A stretch of DNA of 64,000 bases from VRUE01 sp963712595 (lineage in GTDB: Bacteria; Actinomycetota; Thermoleophilia; Solirubrobacterales; 70-9): NCBI GenBank assembly GCA_963712595.1, contig CAVQIM010000004.1, positions 248,001 to 312,000 of the forward strand, in the 5' to 3' direction. The notes under the pieces were generated by a model. That model was not told the DNA's origin. It saw only the letters and a program-made list of their open reading frames with translations, and made no database searches. Positions within the stretch are counted from its first letter, which is position 1, and each line of letters opens with the position of its first letter. The position numbers and the translations under genes were made by a program. Positions 30,941-38,767 of this stretch are shown in pieces.

Positions 30941-33762
30941 GGGTGCGCATCGTCCTTGCCTCGGTCGCCCTCCTCCTGGCGATCCCCTCTGGGGCCCAGG
31001 CCTTCTCCTTCCTCCCAGGAACAGAAGGCTTCGAGGCAAAGCCCTTGATCTCAGAAGCTGGCGAACCGGCAACCCAGGCCGGAGCCCATCCCGCATCGCT
31101 TCGCTTGAGCGTCGGCTTGGAAGCAAGCAAAGCGGCGGGAGCGCCATTTACCCAGGGGGACCTCAAGGACCTCTCCTTGGAGTTGCCCGGGGGCTTGATC
31201 GAAAACCCCACCGCGGTGCCGACCTGCACCCAGGCCGCCTTTCACAAACCGCGCTTCTCGCCCTTCGAAGAAAGCAAATCCGGGGAGAGCTGCCAAGACC
31301 GAAGCCAGGTAGGCACACTGACGGTCACCTCATCCTTCGCCGGGGGGGAGACGAGGACCTTCGGCCTCTTCAACCTCGACCCGCCGCCGGGGGTTCCCTC
31401 CGAGATCGGCGCCAACCCCTACGGCGCCCCGATCATCTTCATCCCCGAGATCCGCCAGGCAGGCGGGGAATACGGGATCACCTTGAAGAGCAAAAACGTC
31501 TCCCAGGCGATCGACGTATCGGGACTGTCGCTCTCGATCTGGGGCAACCCCTTCGCCGCCTTTCACGACTCCCAACGGGGCAACTGCCTAAACGCGACCG
31601 AGCCCTCCTTCGGCTGGTCCAAATGCTCGGTGGGAAGACCGGTCCAAAACACCCCCACCGCCTACCTCACCCTGCCCACCTTCTGCGATTCCCCGCTTGC
31701 CTTCAAGGCCACTGCGACCTCTTGGCAAGAAGCGGGAGCGATCTCGCGCTCGCTTTCCTCCAAAGCCCTGGAAGGCTGCTCCACTTTGTCTTTCGAACCA
31801 AAAGCGATCGCCCAGCTCTCCGACCCCCGCGCCTCTTCTCCCTCGGGCTACTCCTTCGACATCGACGTCGATACCGCCGGGGTATTGAAACCCGAGCTGC
31901 GCGCCCCCTCGCCGATCAGAAAGGCGGTCGTGAACTTGCCAGAAGGGGTGACGATCAACCCCTCGGTGGGAGCGGGGCTCGGCGTTTGCACCACTGCCCA
32001 ATTCGAAGCCGAGACGCCATTGTCCCCCGCGGGAGCGGGTTGCCCCAACGAATCGAAGATCGGCGACTTCACCGTGATCAGCCCGATCATCGACAAACGA
32101 ATCGAGGGGGCGATCTTCTTGGCAGCGCCCTATGAGAACCCCTTCGGCTCGCTGATCTCGATCTACTTGATCGCCAAGTCGATAGATCGAGGCATCTTGG
32201 TCAAGGTCGCAGGAGAGCTGGCCGCAGACCAAACCACGGGGAGGCTGACCGCAAGCTTCGATCGCCTGCCCCAGATCCCCTACTCCCAACTTCGCATCCA
32301 CTTCCGCGAAGGCCAGCGAAGCCCCCTGGCCACCCCTGGCTTTTGCGGGGGGGTATCGACCGAGGCCGACCTGATCGCCTGGCGGGACCCCAACCTGATC
32401 AAGCACGCATCGCTGCCGGCCCAGATCACCGCCGGGGTAGGAGGGGGGCCGTGCCCCTCTGGCCTCGCTCCCTTTACCCCCAAGGCAAAGGGAGGGACGC
32501 TCAACTCCCAAGGCGGCGCCTACACCCCCTTCTACCTGCACCTCACCAGGACAGACGTAGAGCAGGAGATCACCTCCTACTCGGCGACCTTCCCACCGGG
32601 CCTGTTGGGCAAGGTCGCCGGGGTCCCCTATTGCCCTGAGAGTGCAATCGAGGCAGCTGCTCACAGATCCGGGGTCGAAGAGAGAGACAACCCCTCTTGC
32701 CCCGCCTCTTCTTTGATCGGGCGCACCTACTCGGGCTATGGCCTTGGCTCGGTGCTCTCCTATGCCCCCGGAGGCCTCTACCTCGCCGGGCCATATCGGG
32801 GCTCCTCCTTCTCGGTGGTGGCGATCGACTCCGCCTTGGTCGGCCCCTTCGACTTGGGAGTGGTGATCGTCCGCTCGGCCATTCGGATCGATCCCGAAAC
32901 CACCCAAGCCTCGATCGACGCGACCGGGACCGACCCGATCCCCCACATCATCGACGGCATCCCGATTCACCTCAGGGACATCAGGGCCTATATCGATAAG
33001 CCCCAGTTCACGATCAACCCGACCTCTTGCGAGCCCTCGGCGATCTCCTCTGCCCTAAACGGCGCCGGGGAGCTATTCGGCAACCAAGCCGACGACACCC
33101 TCGCCACCGCAACCGCCCCCTTCCAAGCCTTCAACTGCGGGGCATTGGGCTTCAAGCCCAAGGTCTCCCTGGCGCTGAAGGGCGGCACCAGGCGCAGCAA
33201 GCACCCCGCCTTGAGAGTCGTGGTCAGACCACGCCCAGGAGACGCCAACATCAAAAGCGCCTCGGTGGCGCTACCCAGATCGCTCTTCTTGGAGCAGGGC
33301 CACATCCAACAGATCTGCACAAGGCCCCAGTTCGCCAACCACAACTGCCCCCCGGGATCGGTCTACGGACAGGTCAAGGCCTATACGCCGCTGCTCGAAG
33401 AGCCGATGTCGGGAGAGGCGATCCTGCGCTCCTCCGATCACACCCTGCCCGACCTCGTCTTCGTGCTTAGGGGCCACGGGATCGAGGTCGACTTGGCGGG
33501 GACGATCGACTCGGTCAAGGGAGGCCTCAGGGGAACCTTCCCCAGCCTCCCCGACGCCCCGGTGAGCAAATTCGAACTGAGCTTGGGAGCGGGCAAGCAC
33601 GGCCTCCTAGTCGTCTCGGCCAAAGAGCTCTGCGCCGAGCGCCAACTGGCCAACTCGCGCTTCATGGGACACGCCAACAGGGGCTCGGTCACCCATCCCG
33701 AGATCGCGGTCAAGTGCAAGAAGGCAAAGCACAAGAAGAAGAAAGGCGGGGGTCATAGATGA
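30937..33762 (+). CDS. Exported protein with polybasic tail, paralog of gene 2 (operon gene 4, architecture B')
   Basis: 941 residues. The signal peptide is at 1-22 (ends GAQA). The remainder parallels gene 2 without its DUF11-like front: TEGFEAKPLISEAGEPATQAGAHP corresponds to TGFSAPLSGADGTATTQAGSHP, VNLPEGVTINPSVGAGLGVC to LSLPEGMSVNPSS, and PQFTINPTSC to PDFTLNPTSC. Both end with a DLVxxLxGxxxxxLAGxxDSVxGGxR module and CKKAKHKKKKGGGHR. Conserved cysteines recur once per module and could form disulfides. Function is unknown. It overlaps genes 3 and 5 by ATGA. Confidence 0.82.
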   Translation: MRVRIVLASVALLLAIPSGAQAFSFLPGTEGFEAKPLISEAGEPATQAGAHPASLRLSVGLEASKAAGAPFTQGDLKDLSLELPGGLIENPTAVPTCTQAAFHKPRFSPFEESKSGESCQDRSQVGTLTVTSSFAGGETRTFGLFNLDPPPGVPSEIGANPYGAPIIFIPEIRQAGGEYGITLKSKNVSQAIDVSGLSLSIWGNPFAAFHDSQRGNCLNATEPSFGWSKCSVGRPVQNTPTAYLTLPTFCDSPLAFKATATSWQEAGAISRSLSSKALEGCSTLSFEPKAIAQLSDPRASSPSGYSFDIDVDTAGVLKPELRAPSPIRKAVVNLPEGVTINPSVGAGLGVCTTAQFEAETPLSPAGAGCPNESKIGDFTVISPIIDKRIEGAIFLAAPYENPFGSLISIYLIAKSIDRGILVKVAGELAADQTTGRLTASFDRLPQIPYSQLRIHFREGQRSPLATPGFCGGVSTEADLIAWRDPNLIKHASLPAQITAGVGGGPCPSGLAPFTPKAKGGTLNSQGGAYTPFYLHLTRTDVEQEITSYSATFPPGLLGKVAGVPYCPESAIEAAAHRSGVEERDNPSCPASSLIGRTYSGYGLGSVLSYAPGGLYLAGPYRGSSFSVVAIDSALVGPFDLGVVIVRSAIRIDPETTQASIDATGTDPIPHIIDGIPIHLRDIRAYIDKPQFTINPTSCEPSAISSALNGAGELFGNQADDTLATATAPFQAFNCGALGFKPKVSLALKGGTRRSKHPALRVVVRPRPGDANIKSASVALPRSLFLEQGHIQQICTRPQFANHNCPPGSVYGQVKAYTPLLEEPMSGEAILRSSDHTLPDLVFVLRGHGIEVDLAGTIDSVKGGLRGTFPSLPDAPVSKFELSLGAGKHGLLVVSAKELCAERQLANSRFMGHANRGSVTHPEIAVKCKKAKHKKKKGGGHR

Positions 33763-34940
33763 GGAAGAGATCGATCCCTGGCCTTTTGCTTGCCCTAGCG
33801 CTTTGCCTTTGCCTGGGAGCCTCTAGCGCCCAGGCACAAAGAACGCTGATCACCAAAGAAGCGATCAAGCTGATCAAGCCCCAAAAACCCTCCGAAGAGC
33901 TGATCCCCGGCGAACAGATCGAAGGCGCCTGCGGGTTGGCCTTCTCGGGGCAAAGCCTCCTCGTCTCCGACTACTACCACGCGATGATCGAGACCTACGC
34001 CCCAGAAGGAGGGGGGTTCAGCGCCTCCAAGCCGTTCAAGCTGAGCTCGGTCCTCTCCTTGGGGACGAGCCCACCCGAAGCCGCCTGTCAGATCGCCACC
34101 GGCCCCGGCGGAACCCTCTACGCCAACGTCTGGCACCAAAGCGTGATCAGGCTCAAACCGAGCGCCCAGACCTTCGACGTCTCCTCTTCGACCGGGGTCG
34201 CGGTAGACGCCGCGGGCAAGGTCTACGTCAACGACCGAACCCAGGTAAACGTCTATAGCCCCGCCGGGGCCCTGCTGCAAGAAGTAGGCGTGGGCAACCT
34301 CAAAGACGCCTACGGGCTGGCGGTCTTCGGCAAAGCGCTCTACGTCCCCGACGCGGGGACCAACACGATCAAGGTCTTCGAGCCAGAAACCGATCCGCTG
34401 AACCCAAAACAGACGATCGACGGCTCCAAAACACCGCAAAAACGCTTCGTCTCGCTTGTTGACACAGCGATCGGGATCGATCCCACCAACGGGCACCTCT
34501 TGGTCCTCGACAACCTCCAACCCGGCTATGAGCGCCCCGAAGGCGCAATCGATGAGTTCGACGCCGAAGGCGCCTTCGTCTCCCAGCTCAAAGAGAAGGT
34601 GATCGACGGCGGGCCCTCGGGGCTCGTCGTCGATCCCGAAACGGGAAGGCTGTTCGTCAGCTCAGGCAACTCAGAAGAGTCAAACGTCTTTGCCTGGGGG
34701 GGTTATGTGGAAGGTGGGGGCGGTGGGGCTTTTGGGGGGGAGCCGGAGGGGGAGGCGCTGGTTCCCAGCCAAGCTGACGATGGGGACGCCGTGATCGATT
34801 CGGCGCTCAGCCCTGACGAAGCTTCGCGTCCAGCGCCTCCGCAGGCTCGTCGCCATCGCCACCGCAAGCGAGCCGTCCGTCACCGGACCCTACGTCGTTA
34901 TCGCCTCTCGCGGGGAGAAGCAGTGCCGCTCCGGCCCTGA
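33759..34940 (+). CDS. Exported NHL-type propeller protein with basic tail (operon gene 5)
   Basis: 393 residues. The signal peptide is at 1-26 (ends AQA). A single six-bladed NHL-like propeller follows (GLAFSGQSLLVSD, GVAVDAAGKVYVND, GLAVFGKALYVPDA, GLVVDPETGRLFVSSG), then a Gly-rich linker and an Arg/His-rich tail (RRHRHRKRAVRHRTLRRYR) instead of the Lys-rich tails of genes 1-4. It is the last gene of the coupled series. The 91 bp up to the pilin gene hold nothing I can identify except a possible short leader. Confidence 0.8.
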   Translation: MRKRSIPGLLLALALCLCLGASSAQAQRTLITKEAIKLIKPQKPSEELIPGEQIEGACGLAFSGQSLLVSDYYHAMIETYAPEGGGFSASKPFKLSSVLSLGTSPPEAACQIATGPGGTLYANVWHQSVIRLKPSAQTFDVSSSTGVAVDAAGKVYVNDRTQVNVYSPAGALLQEVGVGNLKDAYGLAVFGKALYVPDAGTNTIKVFEPETDPLNPKQTIDGSKTPQKRFVSLVDTAIGIDPTNGHLLVLDNLQPGYERPEGAIDEFDAEGAFVSQLKEKVIDGGPSGLVVDPETGRLFVSSGNSEESNVFAWGGYVEGGGGGAFGGEPEGEALVPSQADDGDAVIDSALSPDEASRPAPPQARRHRHRKRAVRHRTLRRYRLSRGEAVPLRP

Positions 34941-35031
34941 CCCGATTCAGTCGCTGAACCGACACATTCGCGCCTAGATCCGTGCGTCTGGGGGCGCCAG
35001 CATCGGCCTCCAATCGACAAGGGAGGCATCG

Positions 35032-35280
35032 ATGATCTACGCGCTGATGGGGTTCGTGCACGCTGTGGTCTCGGAGAGGGCCCGGGCGATCCGGGCACTC
35101 GCGGCGGGTGAGCGGGGGCAAGGGACGGTCGAGTACGTCGGCTTGATTCTGCTCGTCTCGCTGCTGATGGTGGGGATGGTGGCGGGAATGAAGGGGTTCA
35201 GTGGCAAGCAGGGGACCGAGCTGGCCGACGTGATCGTGAACAAGATCAAGGAGGCGGTCGACAAGGTGGCGTTCAAGTGA
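35032..35280 (+). CDS. Flp/Tad-type class IVb pilin
   Basis: 82 residues. The type IVb prepilin signature is GERGQGTVEYVGLILLVSLLM: a basic leader of about 29 residues, cleavage expected after Gly in RG|QGTVEY with the conserved Glu at +5 position of the hydrophobic helix. The C-terminus is short and Lys-rich. No Tad secretion genes are adjacent, so assembly would use machinery elsewhere. GGGAGG (35019-35024) lies upstream of ATG 35032. A strong hairpin follows the stop directly. Proximity to the secreted-protein operon suggests a shared cell-surface role (inference). Confidence 0.8.
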   Translation: MIYALMGFVHAVVSERARAIRALAAGERGQGTVEYVGLILLVSLLMVGMVAGMKGFSGKQGTELADVIVNKIKEAVDKVAFK

Positions 35281-35288
35281 GAGCTGAG

Positions 35289-35316
35289 GCAGAGCGGGCC
35301 GTGCGGCCCGCTCTGC
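35289..35316 (+). terminator. Strong GC hairpin after the pilin gene
   Basis: GCAGAGCGGGCC (35289-35300) and GGCCCGCTCTGC (35305-35316) form a perfect 12-bp stem with loop GTGC, 8 bp after the pilin stop. No T-run follows, which is common in high-GC actinobacteria. Confidence 0.7.
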
Positions 35317-35320
35317 GGCT

Positions 35321-35551
35321 GGGCGGGGGCGGCGCTTCCGGGCTGGCGGCGCCATCGACCTCGTCCACCTCGACCGGCCGACGGAGGAGCGTGCCTGGGA
35401 GATCCTCGAGGGCCACGACGGCAAGCGTTGGAGCTACGTCGATGCGACGTCTTTCGCCCTGATCGAGCGCGACGGCGCGGGGGAGATGCTCGCCTTCGAC
35501 GCCCACTTTTCTCAGCGCGGTTTGCGGGTTCTACCGGAGGAAGCTTCTTGA
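35321..35551 (+). pseudogene. PIN-domain (VapC-like) C-terminal remnant
   Basis: The frame ending at TGA 35549-35551 reads DLVHLDRPTEERAWEIL, then WSYVDATSFALIER and FDAHFSQRGLRVLPEE. This matches the C-terminal half of PIN-domain nucleases, including the DxTSF and FDxHF acidic motifs. There is no upstream start or N-terminal half; the upstream part is replaced by the pilin terminator region. It is a decayed toxin fragment with no antitoxin gene nearby. Confidence 0.75.
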
Positions 35552-35638
35552 CTGATCAAGTTTTGCCTGTTTATTCTCTCGCCAGGCTCGTTGACGCTGG
35601 CTGACTGGTCCGGCGTTCGGGGGCCACCCCAGTGGGCA

Positions 35639-35668
35639 GGAAGGGCCGCGGTCAGCCGCGGCCCTTCC
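35639..35668. terminator. Bidirectional-type hairpin upstream of rph
   Basis: GGAAGGGCCGCGG (35639-35651) pairs perfectly with CCGCGGCCCTTCC (35656-35668), loop TCAG. The stretch 35552-35719 otherwise holds no recognisable gene. The hairpin separates the accessory region from the housekeeping block. Confidence 0.7.
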
Positions 35669-35719
35669 AATGCTGAGGCGGCCATTGATGCGCCTTGCTG
35701 ACTTAGACTCGCTCGCTCA

Positions 35720-36448
35720 ATGCCAGCTTCCCGCAGCTACGACCGCGCACCGGCCGACATCCGGCCCGTCTCGATTGATCCAGGCTTCGTCGCCACGGCC
35801 GACGGCTCGGCGCTGATCTCGCTGGGCAAGACGCGGGTGATCTGCACTGCTTCGGTCTCCAACTCGGTGCCGCGCTGGATGGCGGGGCGGGGCAAGGGCT
35901 GGGTGACCGCCGAGTACGCGATGCTGCCCGCCTCCACCGGCGACCGCAAGGCGCGAGACATCGCCAAGGGCAAGCAGGACGGGCGCGGGGTCGAGATCCA
36001 GCGCCTGATCGGGCGCTCGTTGCGGGTCGTCGTCGACCCCAAAGCGCTTGGCGAACGCAGCGTCTACGTCGATTGCGACGTTCTGGAAGCCGATGGGGGG
36101 ACACGCTGCGCGGCGATCACCGGCGGTTACGTCGCCCTCCGCCTTGCCTTCCAGAAGCTCCTCGACGCCGGCCAGATCGAGGCGATGCCCCTCAACGGCT
36201 CGGTTGCCGCGGTGAGCGTCGGCATGGTCGGCGGTCGGGCCCTCTGCGACCTCGACTACTCCGAGGACTCCTCGGCCGAGGTCGACGCCAACGTGGTGAT
36301 GACAAGCGACGGTGGTCTGGTCGAGGTGCAGGCGACCGCCGAGCGCACGCCGCTCTCTCGCGCCTCGCTCGACGAGTTGCTCGGCCTGGCCGAGATGGGC
36401 ATCTCCCGCTTGCGGCAGGTGCAGGAGCGGGTAGCGGGTGGTGAGTAG
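35720..36448 (+). CDS. rph: RNase PH
   Basis: 242 residues, normal length. It trims the 3' ends of tRNA precursors by phosphorolysis. Family motifs: the N-terminal SYDRAPADIRPVSI, GKTRVICTASV, GRGKGWVTAEYAMLP, TGDRKARDIAKGKQDGR and RLIGRSLRVVVD, and CDVLEADGGTRCAAITGG. ATG 35720 has no Shine-Dalgarno but TAGACT lies 10 nt upstream, so the leader is very short. It is followed by rdgB and a CDF gene, a common actinobacterial order. Confidence 0.96.
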   Translation: MPASRSYDRAPADIRPVSIDPGFVATADGSALISLGKTRVICTASVSNSVPRWMAGRGKGWVTAEYAMLPASTGDRKARDIAKGKQDGRGVEIQRLIGRSLRVVVDPKALGERSVYVDCDVLEADGGTRCAAITGGYVALRLAFQKLLDAGQIEAMPLNGSVAAVSVGMVGGRALCDLDYSEDSSAEVDANVVMTSDGGLVEVQATAERTPLSRASLDELLGLAEMGISRLRQVQERVAGGE

Positions 36449-36480
36449 TCCCGGTCGGTCGTACTGACGGGTGTGCCGAA

Positions 36481-37080
36481 TTGATCTTCGCCACCGCCAA
36501 CAAGCACAAGCTGCGCGAGATGCGCGAACTGCTCTCCGGGATCGAGCTGGAGCCCCTCCCGCGGGGGGTCGAGCTGCCGCCGGAGGAGGGCGACTCGTTC
36601 GCCGAGATCGCGCTCGAGAAGGCGAGGGTGGCCCAGGCGGCGACGGGACGGGCGGCGATCGGCGATGACTCCGGGATTGAGGCGATGGGACTCGGCGGCA
36701 GGCCCGGGATTCACTCCGCCCGCTACGGCGGACCCGGAGCGAGCGACGAGGAGAACCTGGCGAAGCTGCTGCGAGAGGTAGCCGAGGCCGGCGACGATCG
36801 TCGCGCCGCCTATCACTGCGCACTCGCCCTGGTCGACGCCGACGGCACCGAGCGCGTCTTCGAGGCCCGCTGCGAGGGCCACTTGATCGAGGCGCCCCGT
36901 GGCGAGGGTGGCTTCGGCTACGACCCGGCGTTCGTCCCCGACGACACCGGCCCGGACGACCCCCGCACGATGTCGGAGCTGAGTCAGGCCGAGAAGAACG
37001 AGATCAGCCATCGCGGCCACGCCGCCCGGTTCCTACTGGCGCACCTCAGTAGCGACGAGGCGGCGGCCGGGGCGCGATGA
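36481..37080 (+). CDS. rdgB: XTP/dITP diphosphatase (RdgB/HAM1)
   Basis: 199 residues. It hydrolyses dITP and XTP to keep them out of DNA. The start is TTG 36481, which gives the canonical N-terminus MIFATANKHKLREM. GDDSGIEAMGLGGRPGIHSARYGG and GEGGFGYDPAFVPD are the substrate and Mg-binding segments. It follows rph by 32 bp and overlaps the CDF gene by ATGA, so the three form one operon. Confidence 0.95.
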   Translation: MIFATANKHKLREMRELLSGIELEPLPRGVELPPEEGDSFAEIALEKARVAQAATGRAAIGDDSGIEAMGLGGRPGIHSARYGGPGASDEENLAKLLREVAEAGDDRRAAYHCALALVDADGTERVFEARCEGHLIEAPRGEGGFGYDPAFVPDDTGPDDPRTMSELSQAEKNEISHRGHAARFLLAHLSSDEAAAGAR

Positions 37081-37988
37081 TCCGCACCAAGAGCGGTGCG
37101 GCGGCGCTCTCGATCGCCTCCAACGCGCTGCTGATCGCGATCAAGCTGGCCGCCGGGGCGATTACCGGCTCGATCGCGATCCTCACCGAGGCGGTGCACT
37201 CGCTGATCGACCTCGTCGCCTCCGTGGTCGCCTTCGTCTCGGTGCGCAAGGCGGATGAGCCCGCCGATGCCGATCACCCTTACGGCCACGAGAAGGTAGA
37301 GAGCCTGGCGGCGACGATCGAGGGCCTCCTGATCCTGCTCGGGGCCGGGATCATCGTCTACGAGGCCACCCATCGGCTCGTCGTCGGCGCCGAGGTGGAG
37401 TCGCTCGGCGTCGGGATCGCGGTGATGGGCTTCTCCGTGCTGGCCAACCTCGCCGTCTCCACGGTGCTCTCGCGCCAGGCGAAAGCCCATGACTCGCCCG
37501 CGCTTGAGGGCGACGCGGCGCACCTGCGCACCGACGCGTTGACCTCGGCCGGCGTGCTGCTCGGGCTCGCCCTGGTCGAGGTCACCGGCAACGCCGCCTT
37601 CGACTCGATCACGGCGCTCGCCGTGGCGGTGGCGATCGTGATCGCCGGGATCAGGATCGTCAGGCGCTCCTCCGGCGTTCTCGTCGACGAAGCGCTGCCA
37701 CCCGAGGAGATGGACAGGATCGAGGCGGCGATTGCAGCGGCCCGCACTCCGGAGGTCGCCGGCTACCACAAGCTGCGCGCTCGCCGCGCCGGCAGCCGCC
37801 GCTACATCGACCTCCACGTCCAGTACCGCTCTGGCACCAGCCTCGAGCGCGCCCACGAGCTCGCTCACGCCATGCGCGACTCGATCGAGGCCACGATCCC
37901 CCACGCCGAGGTCCTCATCCACGTCGAGCCCGAGACGTCTCTGCGCGATCCCGCCCGCGCCCGCTCCGGCCCCTTCCGCGCCGGCTGA
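37077..37988 (+). CDS. Cation diffusion facilitator (zinc/iron efflux family)
   Basis: 303 residues with six membrane segments and a cytoplasmic C-terminal domain. The transport site is His41/Asp45 (HSLID) in TM2 and His149/Asp153 (HLRTD) in TM5. HPYGHEKVE is the typical loop after TM2. It exports divalent cations (Zn, Fe, Mn or Co; not resolvable) in exchange for protons. It overlaps rdgB by 4 bp. Confidence 0.93.
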   Translation: MIRTKSGAAALSIASNALLIAIKLAAGAITGSIAILTEAVHSLIDLVASVVAFVSVRKADEPADADHPYGHEKVESLAATIEGLLILLGAGIIVYEATHRLVVGAEVESLGVGIAVMGFSVLANLAVSTVLSRQAKAHDSPALEGDAAHLRTDALTSAGVLLGLALVEVTGNAAFDSITALAVAVAIVIAGIRIVRRSSGVLVDEALPPEEMDRIEAAIAAARTPEVAGYHKLRARRAGSRRYIDLHVQYRSGTSLERAHELAHAMRDSIEATIPHAEVLIHVEPETSLRDPARARSGPFRAG

Positions 37989-37992
37989 CGGC

Positions 37993-38142
37993 TCAGGGGC
38001 TGGGCAGCAGGTTGACGCCAGCGGCGAGGCCGACGGCAACGAGCGTGATCGCGTAGCCGGTGTAGCCGCTGAAGGCGAAGGCGACCGCGGCGATGGCGCA
38101 GATGGAGACGACGACGATCCAGGAGGCTCGGGCCAGGGACAC
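37993..38142 (-). CDS. Small two-helix membrane protein (candidate)
   Basis: GTG 38142 opens a 49-residue frame with two hydrophobic segments (about 8-25 and 29-45) beginning MSLARASWIVVV and ending NLLPSP. It sits in the otherwise empty gap between the CDF gene and the roadblock gene, in convergent orientation to the CDF gene. No Shine-Dalgarno is visible. Consistent hydrophobicity without charged breaks favours a real gene, but it is short and unconfirmed. Confidence 0.45.
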   Translation of the reverse strand: MSLARASWIVVVSICAIAAVAFAFSGYTGYAITLVAVGLAAGVNLLPSP

Positions 38143-38150
38143 TGGGCCGG

Positions 38151-38156
38151 TATTTT
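38151..38156 (+). promoter_or_regulatory. -10 box TATTTT for the roadblock gene (leaderless)
   Basis: TATTTT ends 7 nt before ATG 38164; no Shine-Dalgarno is present. Confidence 0.45.
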
Positions 38157-38163
38157 GGCCGAG

Positions 38164-38553
38164 ATGCCCGACGGCGAGACGAGCGGTGCGGTTTCAGGCG
38201 AGGCGGCGGAGAGCGCGCTCGCCTACCTGACCGAGATGTCACCCGATCTGCGCGGGGGTGCCATCCTCGCCGCCGACGGCTCGGTGCTGGCCGCAAGCGG
38301 CCACCCGGATCGCTGGCGCGAGGACGTGGCGACGTTGCTCGACGTCGCCGATCGGGCTGGCGATGAGCCGGTCGAGCAGCTCCACATGGCGACCGAGCAG
38401 GGAGAGGTCTTCGCCCTGCGCCACGCCGGCCTGGCGGCGGTGACGGTTACCGACCGCTTCGCCCTGGCATCGCTGATGCTCTTCGACATGCGCTCGGTGT
38501 TGCGCGATCTCGCCGAGGGTGGCGACGGCGGAGGGGGAGCGGATGCCGCCTAA
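38164..38553 (+). CDS. Roadblock/LC7-like domain protein
   Basis: 129 residues. The pattern LRGGAILAADGSVLAASG followed by alternating helices and strands through FALASLMLFDMRSVLRDL matches the Roadblock/LC7 fold, which in bacteria often regulates small GTPases or acts as a scaffold. No GTPase gene is adjacent. The C-terminal tail is Gly/Asp-rich. The downstream gene starts 11 bp before its stop. Confidence 0.7.
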   Translation: MPDGETSGAVSGEAAESALAYLTEMSPDLRGGAILAADGSVLAASGHPDRWREDVATLLDVADRAGDEPVEQLHMATEQGEVFALRHAGLAAVTVTDRFALASLMLFDMRSVLRDLAEGGDGGGGADAA

Positions 38554-38767
38554 GCCCCACAGGGTCCTGCTCGACCGCGTCTCCGGCTACGCCGACGAGG
38601 CGGCCGCCTACATGCGCCGCCGCCGCGTCTCCCGCCGCCCCTTCGCCCGCCTCTATTACGCGGGTGGCCGCGCCGAGGACCATGCGGCCGACTCGGTCGC
38701 GGGCGGCGAGCTCTTCGTCGCCGCGGGCCGGCTGATCGAGGTCGCCGGGAAGAGGCCGAAGGCGTGA
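38543..38767 (+). CDS. Small basic protein of unknown function
   Basis: 74 residues. Arg-rich (MRRRRVSRRPFARLYYAG) with a single amphipathic C-terminal helix; no motif I can name. ATG 38543 has GGGGAG upstream at good distance. It overlaps the roadblock gene by 11 bp and the tldD start by 4 bp, so it is almost certainly cotranscribed with both. Confidence 0.65.
   Translation: MPPKPHRVLLDRVSGYADEAAAYMRRRRVSRRPFARLYYAGGRAEDHAADSVAGGELFVAAGRLIEVAGKRPKA

Noticed and set aside
35281..35719. Small RNA gene between pilin and rph
   Set aside because: Two hairpins and a PIN remnant account for most of it; no further conserved RNA feature is recognisable.
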